In this document: positions 19,346 to 31,872 of the stretch, piece by piece
Layout: each line of letters opens with the position of its first letter
Numbering within the stretch: the first letter of the stretch is position 1
Source: Maratus speciosus
Lineage: Eukaryota > Arthropoda > Arachnida > Araneae > Salticidae
DNA length: 64,000 nucleotides
Assembly: GCA_963932465.1 (NCBI GenBank)
Contig: OZ010796.1
Coordinates: 75,412,974-75,476,973, forward strand
Reading direction: 5' to 3'
Made by a program: the position numbers and the translations under genes
The notes under the pieces: generated by a model
What the model was told of the DNA's origin: nothing
The model's database searches: none
Seen by the model: only the letters and a program-made list of their open reading frames with translations

Positions 19346-22300
19346 CTAACATTAATGGCGCCGCGACTTCAGAGATCGTTTCTGGTATTATTGCATCATG
19401 GTTTTTCAATAATTTTTTCTTTCTTTTCTCTAGTAAGCATTTACGATGACGTAAAAATTTAGCGATTTCGCTTTCAAACTTTTAACATTTTAAAACTTTT
19501 TGCATATTTTTTCTCTCTGTTATAAACTCCTATAAATAAATTATTAAATAAATATTTTTTTATAAATAGATGACTTTTAAAATATTCTTATAAGGCTTTA
19601 TTATGATTCTTTTTGCAATTAACTTCGTTAAAAATTATGTTTTTCAAGTACATAAACATTAAAAATTTCAATTACTTCAACATTTTTTTTAATTTCTACG
19701 TTTTCTCTCTCATGTGCAGATAAATTTGATTTATATATATTTTTGTATACCACATATAATATTTTAAAAATACAATTTTTATTATTTTACATGGTATGTG
19801 CAATTCTTTTTGAATTTGACAATATTTTATATCAAACACATAATTTATATTATTATATTATTGATAAAATTGAAATTTTATGTTTATTTGATATACAAGA
19901 TAAAATTCTGATAAATACTTCCTTTTAAATTTAGATGATACAATTTTCTGTGACGGTTTTCTTTTAAACAATTTATTTCACAGTGTTATAATGTTTTTAT
20001 AAAAATTAAAAGTGATGTTATTTATAGAAATATAGTGACATTTTTAATATTATGAAATCTAAATAATTTTATGCTATAATGCATTAATGAAATTTTTAAA
20101 ATAATTATATAAAAATTTAATATCAATGATTTATTATATTTAAATATTATAAAGTTTGACAAGTTTATGTCATACAATTATGTTTTATACTTATTATTGT
20201 TGAATAATTTTAAGAAACTCATAATTTTTGACTCAAATATTTTTTTTTATTATTTATTCAATTGCAATGTTTTTTTTTGTTTTTTTTTACGATTATCAAG
20301 ATTCAAAATTTTTATTCATTATTAACTTCCATATCTCATTGAAATATTAAGTAGTATTACATGTACATACCATGCAGTGACTATCGGAGTTCATCAGCGC
20401 ATTGTGAACTCTATTACTTGCTGTCTGATACGGCATCTTAATGCCAGTCTTCACAGATTTTTTTTATTACTGTCATTTTTTAATGTTTTCATTGTGGGTT
20501 AATTTAGTCGATTAGTATCGGTATTCCATGCACTGCGGGCAACGCAACAGTGTGCTAGGCGTACATGGTACATTGTGGTCTATTGGTACTATTTGCTGAG
20601 TTGTTCTACTTGACATTCACCTAGAATTGGTTTTTAAATATATAATCATATTGCTCACTTAGAAATAATTACCTTTCAAGTGTATCGAAAAATAAAAAAA
20701 ATATATATAATAATAATCATAATAATAAATTTTTGACTCTTTTAAATTGCAAATAAGCTATTTAAAAAAAAAAAAAACAATCTGATCAATAATTTGAGAA
20801 TTATTAAATAAAGAAATTATTTATACCAATAACATTCTATTATAAATACAATTTTATATGTTGCTAGACATGAAATTTATTCTCCTGTTAGATTTTAGAA
20901 ATTGATAATTATCTCATAGCATTCCCAATTCTACAGTGCTTTTTATACCCCTTAAAATATTTTTTTGTACATACTATAGCATTTAATTTACACCCCCCCC
21001 CCCCTATGTTTAAAGGTATCTTTGGTTATCTCTGATACTTTCACTGGTTAGAGCTGTTACCCAAGGTTTCTGTCGATTTTCCTGTGCATAGACCCAAAAA
21101 TCGCCGTAAATGGTGTACAGGTCTACCAGCCAGATATATATATTTTTTTCATTTTATTTGGAAGAATGTGGGACTTCCAACTGTTACGGAGACAAGTTAA
21201 CAAGATCTTGCTCTTGAGATTAGCCAATTTTGGTTCTCAGACAGTTGTGATGCTCTACGCGCATTTTTCTGTACTCAATAGATAAATTTGTAATTTCTTA
21301 TTTTGTCAGTAGATTATATTTATCATAGAGCAGTCCATTTTATTTTATTATTTTGGTATTTGCTCGGAGATCAAAGTATTTTTCTTACTTGCCGGCTTCC
21401 ATTGGGGTCGGATCACAAAAGAAAATAGCTTTCTTTCCCCCCTCCGGTTCGTCTCGTGCGATAATTTATAAACTCTGATAAGATACCACCCATTTTTACA
21501 ATAATGGCCTTTTATGCTATAGTCAAAATTTAAACTGTTCTATGTTATTTCAATTTATAATAGATTTTTTCGCACTGTGAGAATTATTTAACTTCTCGCT
21601 GAGGATATCAAACATTAAAATTTTATTAATTTAAAAAGGGTACCCTATAACTATAAATCTAACCTATTATACAAATTAAAGAAAAATGATATATAAAAAA
21701 ATAAGAAAATGATAAAAAGAAATGAAATAAAAATAAAAAGAAATATGAAATGAAAAAATAAATAAACAAAATGAGATATATAAAAATAAGAAATAAGTAT
21801 AAAGACTCACCTTGATTTCAATTTCTTTCTATTTCTTTTTTATTCTCTCCCAGGCTAACTTATCCAGTTAGGTAAATTCTTTCGGTTTGTAGTTAGTACG
21901 GACTACTTGTTAGTTACTATGAATTGGGTAGAAAATAATTTTTTTTGGTGTCTACCGGTGTCACATTAATTAATATTTCTGATCAAATTTTTTCTTTTTG
22001 TGTACATTTGGTTATTTTTCTTAACACACATTGTATGAATGGAATGAGTGAGTAATATGTATACATATAAAAATATAAATGATAACATATGTAGAAAACA
22101 TATGAAAAATATGTGTAAACACATATTGGAAATCGGTAGTCTTTATAGGGCATTGTGTGTCACCAATACTATGGAGAAACTTCTCTACGTGCTTTGGTGA
22201 CAAACACATTGCTTAAATTACATCATAGGAATTTTTTCTTACGTTTTGTATAGTCCTCGGCACTTAGCGCTTAAACATTTGATATTCAATGAATTATTAA

Positions 22301-22557
22301 AAAATAAATAAAATTATTTAAAATAAAAAGGTCATAAATAAATTGAAAATTTTGATATCTGCATATGTTAATCAATATTTGATACAAAATCAACATTACT
22401 ATTGCTATTAAGTTATTTTGTGAGAATGTTTCATGCTCTTAATATAAGAATCATCTATTAGCTTAGCAGAATTTATACACAAATAAAATAAAATAAAATA
22501 AAATTTTCTCTGTATTTTTCTGAAAAAATTTAAGAGATTTATAACAGATAAACTTAC
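19346..22557. other. AT-rich region, nothing recognised
   Basis: Over 3 kb of AT-rich DNA with short spurious frames. A less AT-rich patch at 20380-20600 and another at 21040-21300 contain no recognised domain. An A-rich purine block spans 21680-21800. A strong donor-like CAAG-GTGAGT lies on the minus strand near 21808, but the sequence before it is closed in all three frames. Confidence 0.5.
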
Positions 22558-22643
22558 CTTTTGATGTCCTAAATATTCTTTTGCATCCAATACTTTTTTG
22601 AAGGCTTCAGAAATTCCTTGGAATTTATAATTTTTATTTTGCA
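22558..22643 (-). CDS. Candidate internal exon, unknown protein
   Basis: 86-bp minus-strand segment between an acceptor (CATCAG) and a strong donor (AAAAG before GTAAGT). It is open throughout in one frame, giving QNKNYKFQGISEAFKKVL then DAKEYLGHQK. The amphipathic composition and tight splice signals look more gene-like than anything nearby. The CpG island at 23.64-24.08 kb lies upstream on the same strand. I do not recognise the protein, and no partner exon with matching phase was found. Chance is a real alternative. Confidence 0.3.
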
Positions 22644-23639
22644 CTGATGTATGACAATTTAACTTTAATTGTGTTATTAATATAAGTAAAAAACTGATGT
22701 CTTATAATACCAATGATATTATTTTTACTTGGAACAGAAGCTACAAATTTCAATATATATATTTTTTTATATTTATGTGGTAAAACATTATGAAACCTTT
22801 TCTATAGTACTATGGTTGACACAGAAATACTGTTATGCTACTGTCAGTTATGAAATATTGGTAAAATTGTTGACTATTTTTTTGGTTCATTTTTATTTTC
22901 TTTTATTTGTACACTGGTCATCTGCACATGAGAGTCATAGATTTTCGTGTTCTATTTCACAACTCACCCCTAAAATATGTATATCCTGCATCTGTTGAAA
23001 TGTTTTGTGTTTTGCAGAGAAATAACTGTTTGTACCTATAGTTTTATTACGTAATACATTTCATTAACATTTAATATATGTTGATTCACACCGTCACTGT
23101 TATGTACTATATATAAGTTGTATTTTATGCACTATGCTTAAATTTTATATGTTTTTAGGTGCTGTTTTTATAGCTTGTTCCTTCTTAAATCCAAATTTTA
23201 TCGATTTTAAAACTTCTGCAGCTATAATTTAAAATTTTAATTTCTCTTTTTGTGAGGTTATATTTATTGTGCAAATCACATGATTTCCTCGTTTCAATTT
23301 TTAAAAAATGTTTGCAATACTTTTGGTTTTAAATAACCGTTGACTAAACATTTTTTTTGCTCTTTTTTTTTGTATGCAGCGGAGATAAAATGTTATGTTG
23401 TAAAAGCTTTACATAACATTCCCCCTTCTTAAATTTACATAAATTTAATTTTGTATACTTTGTTATTTTTAATAAACTACCTCCATTTACCATTTTTCAA
23501 TTTGACAGCAAATTTTACTAAGTTTTAAATATTAAATCCTAAATCTTCATTCTTAATTATTTCATTTAAAATTACATTTATTGTATTCTATTATCTTTTT
23601 CCATTTCTCTGATAAACTTTCATAACAATTGCTGAAATC
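22644..23639. other. AT-rich spacer
   Basis: No gene supported. A minus-strand donor-like GGGGTGAGT occurs near 22967 but does not give a phase compatible with the candidate exon. Confidence 0.45.
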
Positions 23640-24080
23640 GTTTGCCAGAGAAACGAAATTATAACTCCTACACTTTCCCTTATTTTTATTGCTTTTCATT
23701 CACTTCGCAACCCAAAAGAAGCAAACTTTTAAGAAGTAGCTCTCTCTTATCTCAGAACAGGCAGGAAATTCCTTTTGACGTCACAAGAACTCCCACGAAG
23801 CGAACATTCCTTTTTTTTCCTTCTCGTTAGAGTGTTGCCATTCCACGGTGATTATTCCGCCGCTAAAACATTTTCCATCGATTCATTATCGATATTCCGA
23901 CCTTTGGAGTTTTCTGATTGGCTATTCCGCCGACATCGTTCTCCCGATTTTCGGCAGGCGTTTCAAAAAAAGATTCAGCTCGTTATTTTTATCGGTAGAG
24001 AGAACATTGTTTTTCTGATACGGAATTTTTGCCGTTGGGCCCCTTGGCCCAACGAGCAGCTGTATCCCATTAATAACGTT
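23640..24080. promoter_or_regulatory. CpG/CRE-containing island, possible promoter
   Basis: Locally GC- and CpG-richer than the surroundings. It has a full CRE core TTGACGTCAC near 23779, an inverted CCAAT box (GATTGGCTATT near 23927), ATCGATTCATTATCGATA and a GGGCCCCTTGGCCC palindrome near 24038. This is compatible with a promoter, for example of a minus-strand gene including the exon at 22558-22643. Similar CRE-bearing blocks near 37150 and 52745 look repeat-derived, so a transposon origin is also possible. Confidence 0.35.
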
Positions 24081-24486
24081 TAATTCAAGATGAAAATCAA
24101 TTAAATATATTCTTCAACAGTTTTTACAAAAAAATCTTTATTTTTGTGAAACTCCCAGAATTACCTTCGTAGACTTCATTTCTCCTGAATATCTCTAAAT
24201 CACTTAAAAAAAATGAATTTTCATCCTGCATGAAATTTCAGGAATACTGATGGTGATTTCTAGTGTGAGCATCTTGATTCCCAACTACCCGACGTAAATA
24301 GATTTTGATAGTTTGAGCCCGACGTAAGCATTTCCAAATTCCAACAGTACTTTCCTGCCTCTTTCACCTTTCATAATGATTCATAGAATTTACTTGTAAT
24401 TTCCAATCACCACTTAACTTCGAATGAACTTGAACTCGCATGATGGATCTCATTATTCGGCTTAGCATCAAGTTTCGATATCATCA
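24081..24486. other. No feature seen
   Basis: Moderately AT-rich sequence. A GACGTAAxxA phrase is repeated twice (24291 and 24320). Nothing else supportable. Confidence 0.5.
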
Positions 24487-24817
24487 TATAAAAATAGCAA
24501 ATAAAGCCTTTGTGCAACAATATTAAAAAGCAGAAAAACCAACGTTTAAAATGCACAAATAATATATGAAAAGCAGCAAACAGCTGTTTCGAATCTACTA
24601 GCGAGATTCTTCTTCAGTGCAAAAGGAACAGCGTGCTAGAAAAAGCAAGGCTGAGCGCGTCTCTGTCTATGATTTTGCTCAGCCTTGCTTTTTCTAGCAC
24701 GTTGTTCCTTTTGCACTGAAGAAGAATCTCGCTAGTAGATTCGAAACAGCTGTTTGCTGCTTTTCATATATTATTTGTGCATTTTAAACGTTGGTTTTTC
24801 TGCTTTTTAATAATTTT
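24487..24817. mobile_element. Large palindromic element with Penelope-like terminal motif
   Basis: Near-perfect inverted repeat. The left arm is 24521-24652 and the right arm about 24677-24812, with a ~25-bp centre. The sequence GATATCATCATA occurs on both sides (about 24476 and 24819), a possible 12-bp target duplication. Each arm carries CTGAAGAAGAATCTCG, a short stem-loop (GAATCT, loop, AGATTC), then GAAACAGCTGTTT. CTGAnGA...GAAAC with a stem between is the layout of a hammerhead core, as found at Penelope-like element ends. Here an extra A follows CTGAAGA, so catalysis is uncertain. No coding. Confidence 0.75.
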
Positions 24818-24825
24818 TGATATCA

Positions 24826-25401
24826 TCATAGTCCAAGAGCTGTTAAACATTTTAGGGAAGGTATTTGAGGCACCCTGAAAATTTGTGCAACACTTCTTTT
24901 GTAATGCCTGAATACAAAATCGAATGTCTGGCTGAAAGATCGTGGCCCAAAACCTGTGCCAGACAAAAAATGGCACTTGACACGTGTCTGGCACAGTTTT
25001 TGTGCCGACTAAAGTGTCTGTCATTTTCAAAATATTTTTTTCTAAGCATAAATATTATTGTGCCTCAATCTCAGTGTGCCTCAAATACCTTTTTTGGGTA
25101 GTCAAAAAATGGCACTTGACACGTGTCTGGCACAATGTTTGGGCCGACTAAAGTGTCTGTCATTTTCAAAATATTTTTTTCTAAGTATAAATATTATTCT
25201 GTTTCAATCTCAGCGTGCCTCAAATACTTTTTTGGGGTAGTGTCAAAAAATGGCACTTGACACGTGTCTGGCACAGGTTTTGGGCCACGATCCTTCAGCC
25301 AGACATTCAATTTTGTATTCAGGCATTACAAAAGAAGTGCTGCACAAATTTTCAGGGTGCCTCAAATACCTACTCAAAAATGTTCAACAGCTCTCCTACT
25401 A
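24826..25401. mobile_element. Second palindromic element with internal tandem copies
   Basis: Inverted ends: AGAGCTGTT then AGGTATTTGAGGCACCCTGA on the left, and their reverse complement on the right, ending AACAGCTCT near 25394. Arms exceed 120 bp, through TTTGTGCA, TCTGGCTGAAAGATCG and GTGCCAGAC. The centre contains about three direct copies of a ~140-bp unit starting near TCAAAAAATGGCACTTGACA (24965, 25104, 25245). No TSD was clearly resolved. The left end abuts the preceding palindrome. Overlapping open frames here are symmetric artefacts. Confidence 0.75.
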
Positions 25402-26022
25402 TCACATTAATGTCCTTCAAGTGTTTTTGGAGTCATTAATAACATTTTATCATAATATAATTTTTTGATCGATTTCTTGAACTCTAATGACAATTTCTCA
25501 CAAATAATATGGATTGAAAAACTTTCAGACTGATTCATCACCATTACACCATCATATTATTCGTCCGTAATTCAATATTGAAAAATAATCATCTATTTAA
25601 TTTTACTACTATTAATAATATGCATTGATGTTTCAAGAAAAGTCTATGTTAAATTATTTTCAATGTGAATATATTTTTGTAAATGCAGATATCTATTGCA
25701 AGGATCCTGCACGATTAAGTATATTTTTATATAAATAAAGTGATTGGTTTAGCAATATTGTTTTATGTTATGTTTCCATATCTAAAACATTTCAAGGGAT
25801 GAGTAACTACCATTCATTTATTTATTTATTTAAGAGTTTATTATCTTCTAGTTAATTTAATCAAGTGACGACGCGTACTACTTAGCCACTATACTTTTAA
25901 CGGCCATAGTGTGATTTCGGGGAATGTGAATTGAATTTGTTTCGATCAGATTTAAATATTTCTTTTCGAATTTTCGCTTCAATTTACATATCCCGGAATC
26001 TCACTTAACATTAGGTAAATGT
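25402..26022. other. AT-rich spacer
   Basis: No gene or repeat boundary supported apart from the start of repeat R1 at about 26023. Confidence 0.5.
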
Positions 26023-27690
26023 TATGTAATAACATCCTTTCCAATTAAAATTAATTTAAAAAACTATTTTAAAATATTTAAATTAAATCAAAAAAATCTT
26101 TACTTTCAAAATTTAAATTCTACCTTTAAATATTCATTAATTTTCGTTAAGTTCGTTTTTCAGTTAAATTTCACTTAAAAACAATTTTAATTTAATCGCC
26201 ATAAAAGATCGTCAAAAATCATCAATAATAAAATAATAAATCTTAAAATTAATACATTCTACCGTAATAGAATATTTTGATAATAATTTTCAAATCTAAA
26301 ATACAAATTTAGCACTTAACGTTATTTTATTCAAACACTTCTATTACTCTGTGTGGTATCGATTTTAAAATCAACCAATCAGCATCTTTGGCGCGAACGC
26401 ACGTTCGTTGATAGCGTCATCTCCCTCTCTTGGGCTTTGGACGGCGACGTGCCAAGAAGGGCATGGAGTCGCTCCGCAAAATAATTTTTTCTACCATTGG
26501 ATTAAACAGATCCTTTGGTCCTTTTATTTCTCATGATTTTACCTTTAAAAGGAAATATCCTAATCAAAAGGGTGCTACAAAGTTAATGTTTACGAATTAG
26601 TGATTATCGGAAACTTCGTAATAACGTTGAAGATAGCGGTGTCAAACCGTTACAGAAGAGTTACAATCAAATGCTTTGGAGTCACGGAGTTTAAGTGAAA
26701 GAAAATTCCCACTTAGAAAAATTATAGTGGAAAGAGAAAAAAAATGTGCTACAAGAAGAATACTGGATAATGGTATTGTGACTATAATCGTTTCCTGAAT
26801 ATTTTACAAGATGTTGGTATGTAATCTTACTTCTTAATACTAACTCTACGTATTTATGGATGAACGCCCTTTCCATTACAAATAATTTTTTTGTCATCGT
26901 AATGCTAATAAACTGATAATCTATCTTTCTTAAATTATGCTGGATGACAACAAAAAATACAGTGATCCAAAGACTGAAAATTGACTTTGAACTTATTTTC
27001 AGAATAATGGACTCAACTACGATATATGTTTCAAAATTCGTAAATGATGATTAACTTGTTCAAACAAATTTAATTAATTGATCTCAGAAAAGTGAATGTT
27101 AATTAGCCCATATTGATAAATAAGTATCAATGTTATTCTTAAAAAAAATGTATGTCATGAGTGATTTATTAATATTTGTATAAGTGTGCACTTCTCTCCC
27201 CCCTTTCCCCCCACTCAATAAATATAATATTTTAATAAAGGAATTTGTTTATTTAAATATATTTGTGTATTTTCCTGTGTCCCAATTTATGTATCTCTTA
27301 ATTTTATCATAAAGTGCCAAATTAATTTATTGCAATGAAATATTACAGAATTAGCAATTATAAACGTTTAAAAGAAAAATTTAATACTTGGCACAATTTA
27401 AAATATGTTCAACATATGCAATTTTCAGGGAAGATAAAGTGATATAGTTCAGGTGAGTCTAAAGTTTATTATTTATATTTTACCATGAAGTTACCAAGTT
27501 ATATTTATTTACATCTCTCACATGCAATGTTTATTAACCACTAACGATCTTTTGGTCATAATTAATAGTAAACTTTCTCCTTTCTAATTCATATTAAAAA
27601 TCACACAATATATTTATAACTCCTATTTTTAATAAATTTAAATTCCTTTTCTCCTTTCATCTTATTTTATTTAAATTTTTCTTTTCTACC
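26023..27690 (+). repeat. Dispersed repeat R1, uninterrupted copy (empty site)
   Basis: Contiguous counterpart of 5787-6285 plus 18175-19345. The junction at 26513-26530 (CTTTGGTCC then TTTTATTTC) shows the state before the long-TIR element inserted in the other copy. Contains the same GC-richer block with CCAATCAGCATCTTTGGCGC. No coding recognised. Confidence 0.9.
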
Positions 27691-27849
27691 TAACATCTAA
27701 CATGCTAAATTTTAACTTTCTGTCTTTAACAAATCCATTGAAATCGAAATTCAGATAGTTTTTCGCTCATTTCACTATTAATTTTCTTTCTTTCTCTTAA
27801 GTTTAACTATTAAACAGGCCTATTTTTACTTTCTTCTGTCTTCACTAGA

Positions 27850-28560
27850 AGAAAGTATTGTAATTGAAATTTTTTCGATTTCCGGTTTTCGATGGATTTA
27901 GACGTTTTAGGGGTCAGAGATCCCAAAACATATTTATACAAAATGTCTGTCTGTCCATGTGTCGCCATCTTACCATGAAAAAGTGTATGAAATTATGCAT
28001 AGAATTGAAACAAATTTTTTGTGAATGTTTTTGGCTATAGCCAGCTCGTCCTTATGAAAACATTCCACTGGAAGGGGGCACTGTATCGCGATTTTTGTGC
28101 CATTTTCATTATTGCATCATCAAAAAGTGTAGGGAGTTATGCATAGAATTGAACAAAATTTTTTGTGTATGTTTTTGGCTATGTCCAGAAGGTTCTCCTT
28201 TAATTTGGAAATATTCTGCCATAAGGGGTGCTGTAATAGCGATTTTTGTGCCACTTTCATTCTTGTACCATCGAAAAGTGTATGAAGTTAGGCTTAGAAT
28301 TGAACCAATTTTTGGGTGTATATTTTAGGCTATGGCCATCAGCGTCCTCCTTCAATATGGAAACATTTCCACTGGAAGGGGGCGCTGTAATTACGATTTT
28401 TTGTGCCATTTTTATTATTGTACCATCGAAAAGTGTATGAAGCTAAGCATAGAATTGAACCAATTTTTTGTGTATATTTTTGGCTACGGCCAGCAGTTTC
28501 TCCTTGAATTTGGAAATATTCCACCATAAGGTGGCACTGTAACAGCGATTTTTGTAAAAT
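27850..28560 (+). repeat. ~150-bp tandem array with GGCGCTGTAA motif
   Basis: A leader containing GTATTGTAATTGAAATTTTT and GACGTTTTAGGGGTCAGAGA is followed by about four copies of a ~150-bp unit (from about 27965, 28088, 28238 and 28394). Each reads through CGATTTTTGTGCCATTTT, AAAAGTGTATGAA, ATAGAATTGAACCAAT and TTTTTGGCTATGGCC. Ends in a T-run (28569-28590). Frames through it are spurious. The last copies are included in the segmental duplication that follows. Confidence 0.85.
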
Positions 28561-29361
28561 TTTCTCGATTTTTTTTTTTTTTTTTTTTTTTAATTGTATA
28601 TTGGCGGCTCGTGAAACGAAGGGAACTTCGCATCCTACTAAGCTGGTTATTCACAAACAGCTGATGTACAACAGAATAACGAAAAAATTATTGATTTTAA
28701 TAAATATCATGGTCGAGATTAACTTATTCTTATTCTGATTAATTGACTGGAGCAGAAATTTTAGATCAAAATCAAAGTTGGTATAATATTTAAGTATTAA
28801 CATTTGGAACTACTTTTTGAAATATTAAGATGTATGAGATAGAAGAAAGTTTTGCGATTGGCACATCCAATTATTTTTGTAACTTCATTATAAATATTTA
28901 AAATTAAAAGTAATTTTTTTAATTATAAATATTAAAAATTAAAAGTAATTTTCTTTTTACTTATAAATATCAAAGTAATTTGAATTAAAATAAAACTAAA
29001 TGTGACTTAAAGTAAAACAGTATTAAATAGTTAAAACAGAAAATCGGCATCAACTAAACCTATGTTTGGAGAAAATAACTGTTTAATCATGGGTATATTA
29101 GTAGATATTTTGTGTTTAAATTATACAACGAAAGTATGTATTTCTTTGTGAAAATACTCAACAATTATATGCACATTAATTGGTTAAAATTTGTTATACA
29201 AATTATCAGCATTTCATTGTACAAATTATTATTAGCAATTATCAATATAGTCAATACCGTATCCAAATCCAATAGTAATTATCAGCATTTCATTGTACAA
29301 ATAAGTAGAATATTTTAATGTTTAAACTACATTTTTTATATAACATTATTAATATACATTA

Positions 29362-31000
29362 CAGGGCTTGAATTTTGAGACGGAATTGTAGGATTCGTGC
29401 CCTAAAGAATATCGGAGTGGGAGGATCCTGTTTCTAAAAAATCATTTTCCGAAAATGTTTCTTTGTTAAACGACGATCAAATCTCAGAACCGACTGACAA
29501 ATTTCGTGATATTTTCCTCTATTGGTTGGCAGATTTCACAGTTCATTCTTACAAGAAATTGATAAAATTCATGTTTGTTTTTCTGCATCTGACTGAAAAA
29601 TTTTGCGATTTTTCTCCACGACCGACTGACGAATTTCACGATTTTTTCTGGAGACCGATCGGTGAATTCCATAATTTTTTTTCTCGCGATCAATTGATAA
29701 ATTTGGCAATTTTATTCTATGACCGATTGGCAAATTTCCTTCTTTGTTCTTGCGACATACTGATGAAAGTAACGATTGTTTTTCTGCATCCGATTGAACA
29801 ATTTCGTGTTTTTTTCTCTGCGACGCCTGAGGAATTTCACGATATTTGCTCATGACGGACTGGCAAATTTCACGATATTTTTCCGTGATCGATTGACGAA
29901 TCTCGTGATATTTTCCCGCTGCCGATTTCCCACGAACTTCAGTTTATTTCTCGCGACCAGTTGACAATTTTTTTAATTTATTTTCACCATGATTGACGAA
30001 AGCAGCGATATTTTTTTCTACGACTGATTTACGTATTTTGCAATGTTTTTACTGTGTACCCAAAGTAGGAAATAACTAAAAGGGCAGTAACGGCCACTGA
30101 AGACTGAACTCTACCAAATTGGCCAATAATCAGCACTAAACAAAATGAGGTTACACTTGTGATGCACATGAAAAAAAAAACAAACTGATGAACTTAAAAA
30201 GAAATCATATTTAGAAACAGCAAACTAATTGATTCTCGCAGTTCACAGAAATTAGGACATTGTTTTTAAAATCAACCTTTTCTCGTGTAACAGAAGAAAT
30301 CAATTGACTATTCCCTTTTCAAACTTTGGATATGGATTTAAAATTCCAATGCATGGAACATAGTTCAATTAACGAAAATACCAGGGATTACGGTTCTGAC
30401 ATAATTCCATTAAGGATATAATAAAGCACTTTTGTTCAGAAGTGACATACAATCATCGTAGGATATTGACAATACAACCACTAACCGCATATGCATTATT
30501 TGTGCAAGTAAGTTAAAAATGAATGCACATCAGATTTTGCAAAGTTTTCTAAATTTTTTTACCAGAGCATAACCATGTGTTTCCAATCATTTCAGAAGTT
30601 ATAAAAGTTGCTCTGTGCTGTTTGTCAAAAGTATAATTTGTGAAAGAGGCTGAAACATGCAAAATGGAATAAAATCTAAATTAAGAAATTCATTTTGCAA
30701 CCCAATTGTTAATTGCCCATAACATTAGGTGAAAGTTGAAAAAATAGACATGGTATATATAAAGCTTGATTCTGTTCCTTTGCTTTAATAAAATAAAAAT
30801 TTTAGATAATTATCTTGAGTTCTTAATTTAAATTATTTCAATGGTATTTTGTCATGTCTGTATAAAGTAATTCTTTAAGTGACACATAAAAAATAACAGG
30901 GTTTAAAGATTTTTTTCCTTTCTAACAGTTCAACTCCCCTGCATTTATAAATGTTGGGTAGGAATCTCCCCTCCTGGGAAAACTTGAATTTCAAGCCCTG
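29362..31000 (+). mobile_element. CAGGG-type TIR element with minisatellite (copy 1)
   Basis: Ends CAGGGCTTGAATTTTGAG and, inverted, CAGGGCTTGAAATTCAAG. 1639 bp, hAT-like terminus, but flanking 8-mers (ATACATTA and AATATTAA) do not match, so the TSD is not confirmed. About 29480-30020 is a diverged ~30-bp array (GACCGACTGACGAATTTCAC-type), homologous in layout to the reverse complement of the GCGAATTTCGTC family. No transposase. Confidence 0.7.
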
Positions 31001-31141
31001 AATATTAAAAGAGATACAGTTTTTGTAAATTATATTTCAATACATTTAAAAATTTTTAATGATGTGTGAAACATGTTTTTAATTTATTGTTCTGAGATGG
31101 CGTTATATAAAGAAATAATTCATCATATAACTAAAAGAAAA

Positions 31142-31219
31142 TCTAGTGCCGGATATCCGAATCCGGCAGGCAAAGGAGCTTCGGATATCCGGTAAAATCA
31201 ATATCCGCTGCATCCCTAG
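31142..31219 (-). mobile_element. hAT-like terminus fragment
   Basis: On the minus strand reads CTAGGGATGCAGCGGATATT followed by alternating GGATATCCG palindromes (near 31147 and 31183). Such termini are common in hAT-like repeats. The other end and TSD were not identified. Duplicated about 3.86 kb downstream. Confidence 0.4.
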
Positions 31220-31540
31220 TATAGATAAGACTTCAAGTTGAACCCAAATATTCTTTGAGGTCGGTAACGCTATTGAAGATATGTTAACGAAATTTTCAAT
31301 AAATTTACATTGCTTTCCTTTTATGCAGAATTCGATGTCACTTAAAGTGCTGGTAGTGCCCAGTAATTCAGTCAACTATATCGTACTTAATATGTTAACT
31401 ACAAACCAAAATACAGAGTACTAATTCAGCACTGTTTGGATGTGGATAATTATAAATTCCACCATTCTTGCGATATTATTACATTAACACAAAGCAAGGT
31501 AAGTCTATTGAAAATTTCGCTGAAACTGCTTCATTATTAA

Positions 31541-31872
31541 CCCTTTCAGGGTAAAGCATTTTCATTCCTAAAATGCTGAAATAAATGAATGACACCGGAA
31601 TTTACAAAAAAAAAAAAAAAAAAAAAAAAATTAAATAAGAAAGAGCATTTTTTGGACGGGAGGCTCCCGTCCACGATACCCCTTTAGCGGGATTTCAAAA
31701 TTCTGGGCGCGAATCCCGCCTTGAAAATAAAAGAACCGTTGTGGTTTATTTGTTAGCTACATTTCACATATATAATAAACCTAAAAATTTTTCATTAAAA
31801 TTCTGGTGCCATTGTGGTGTTTTGGAATTAAAAGTATGTGGTTTCATAAATATACCGCCGCCCCTCAAAGGG
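31541..31872. mobile_element. piggyBac-like MITE (copy 1)
   Basis: Flanked by TTAA (31537-31540 and 31873-31876). Termini CCCTTTCAGGG and, inverted, CCCTTTGAGGG. 332 bp. Interior has an A-run (~31605-31630), the palindrome GGACGGGAGGCTCCCGTCC near 31654, and no transposase. TTAA plus CCCTTTG-type ends is the piggyBac signature. Confidence 0.85.

Noticed and set aside
21800..21860. Minus-strand exon ending in CAAG-GTGAGT near 21808
   Set aside because: All three frames upstream of the donor contain stops within ~50 bp. No acceptor-coding pair found.
24764..25468. Several 60-90-codon frames in both orientations
   Set aside because: They follow the arms and tandem units of the palindromic element and mirror each other.
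29463..29855. 130-codon plus frame and 94-codon minus frame (and their copies at 33.3-33.7 kb)
   Set aside because: They lie in the diverged 30-bp array, open on both strands, with repetitive peptide and no family match.
29354..31008. 8-bp TSD for the CAGGGCTTGAA element
   Set aside because: Flanks ATACATTA and AATATTAA do not match, so only the TIRs are claimed.
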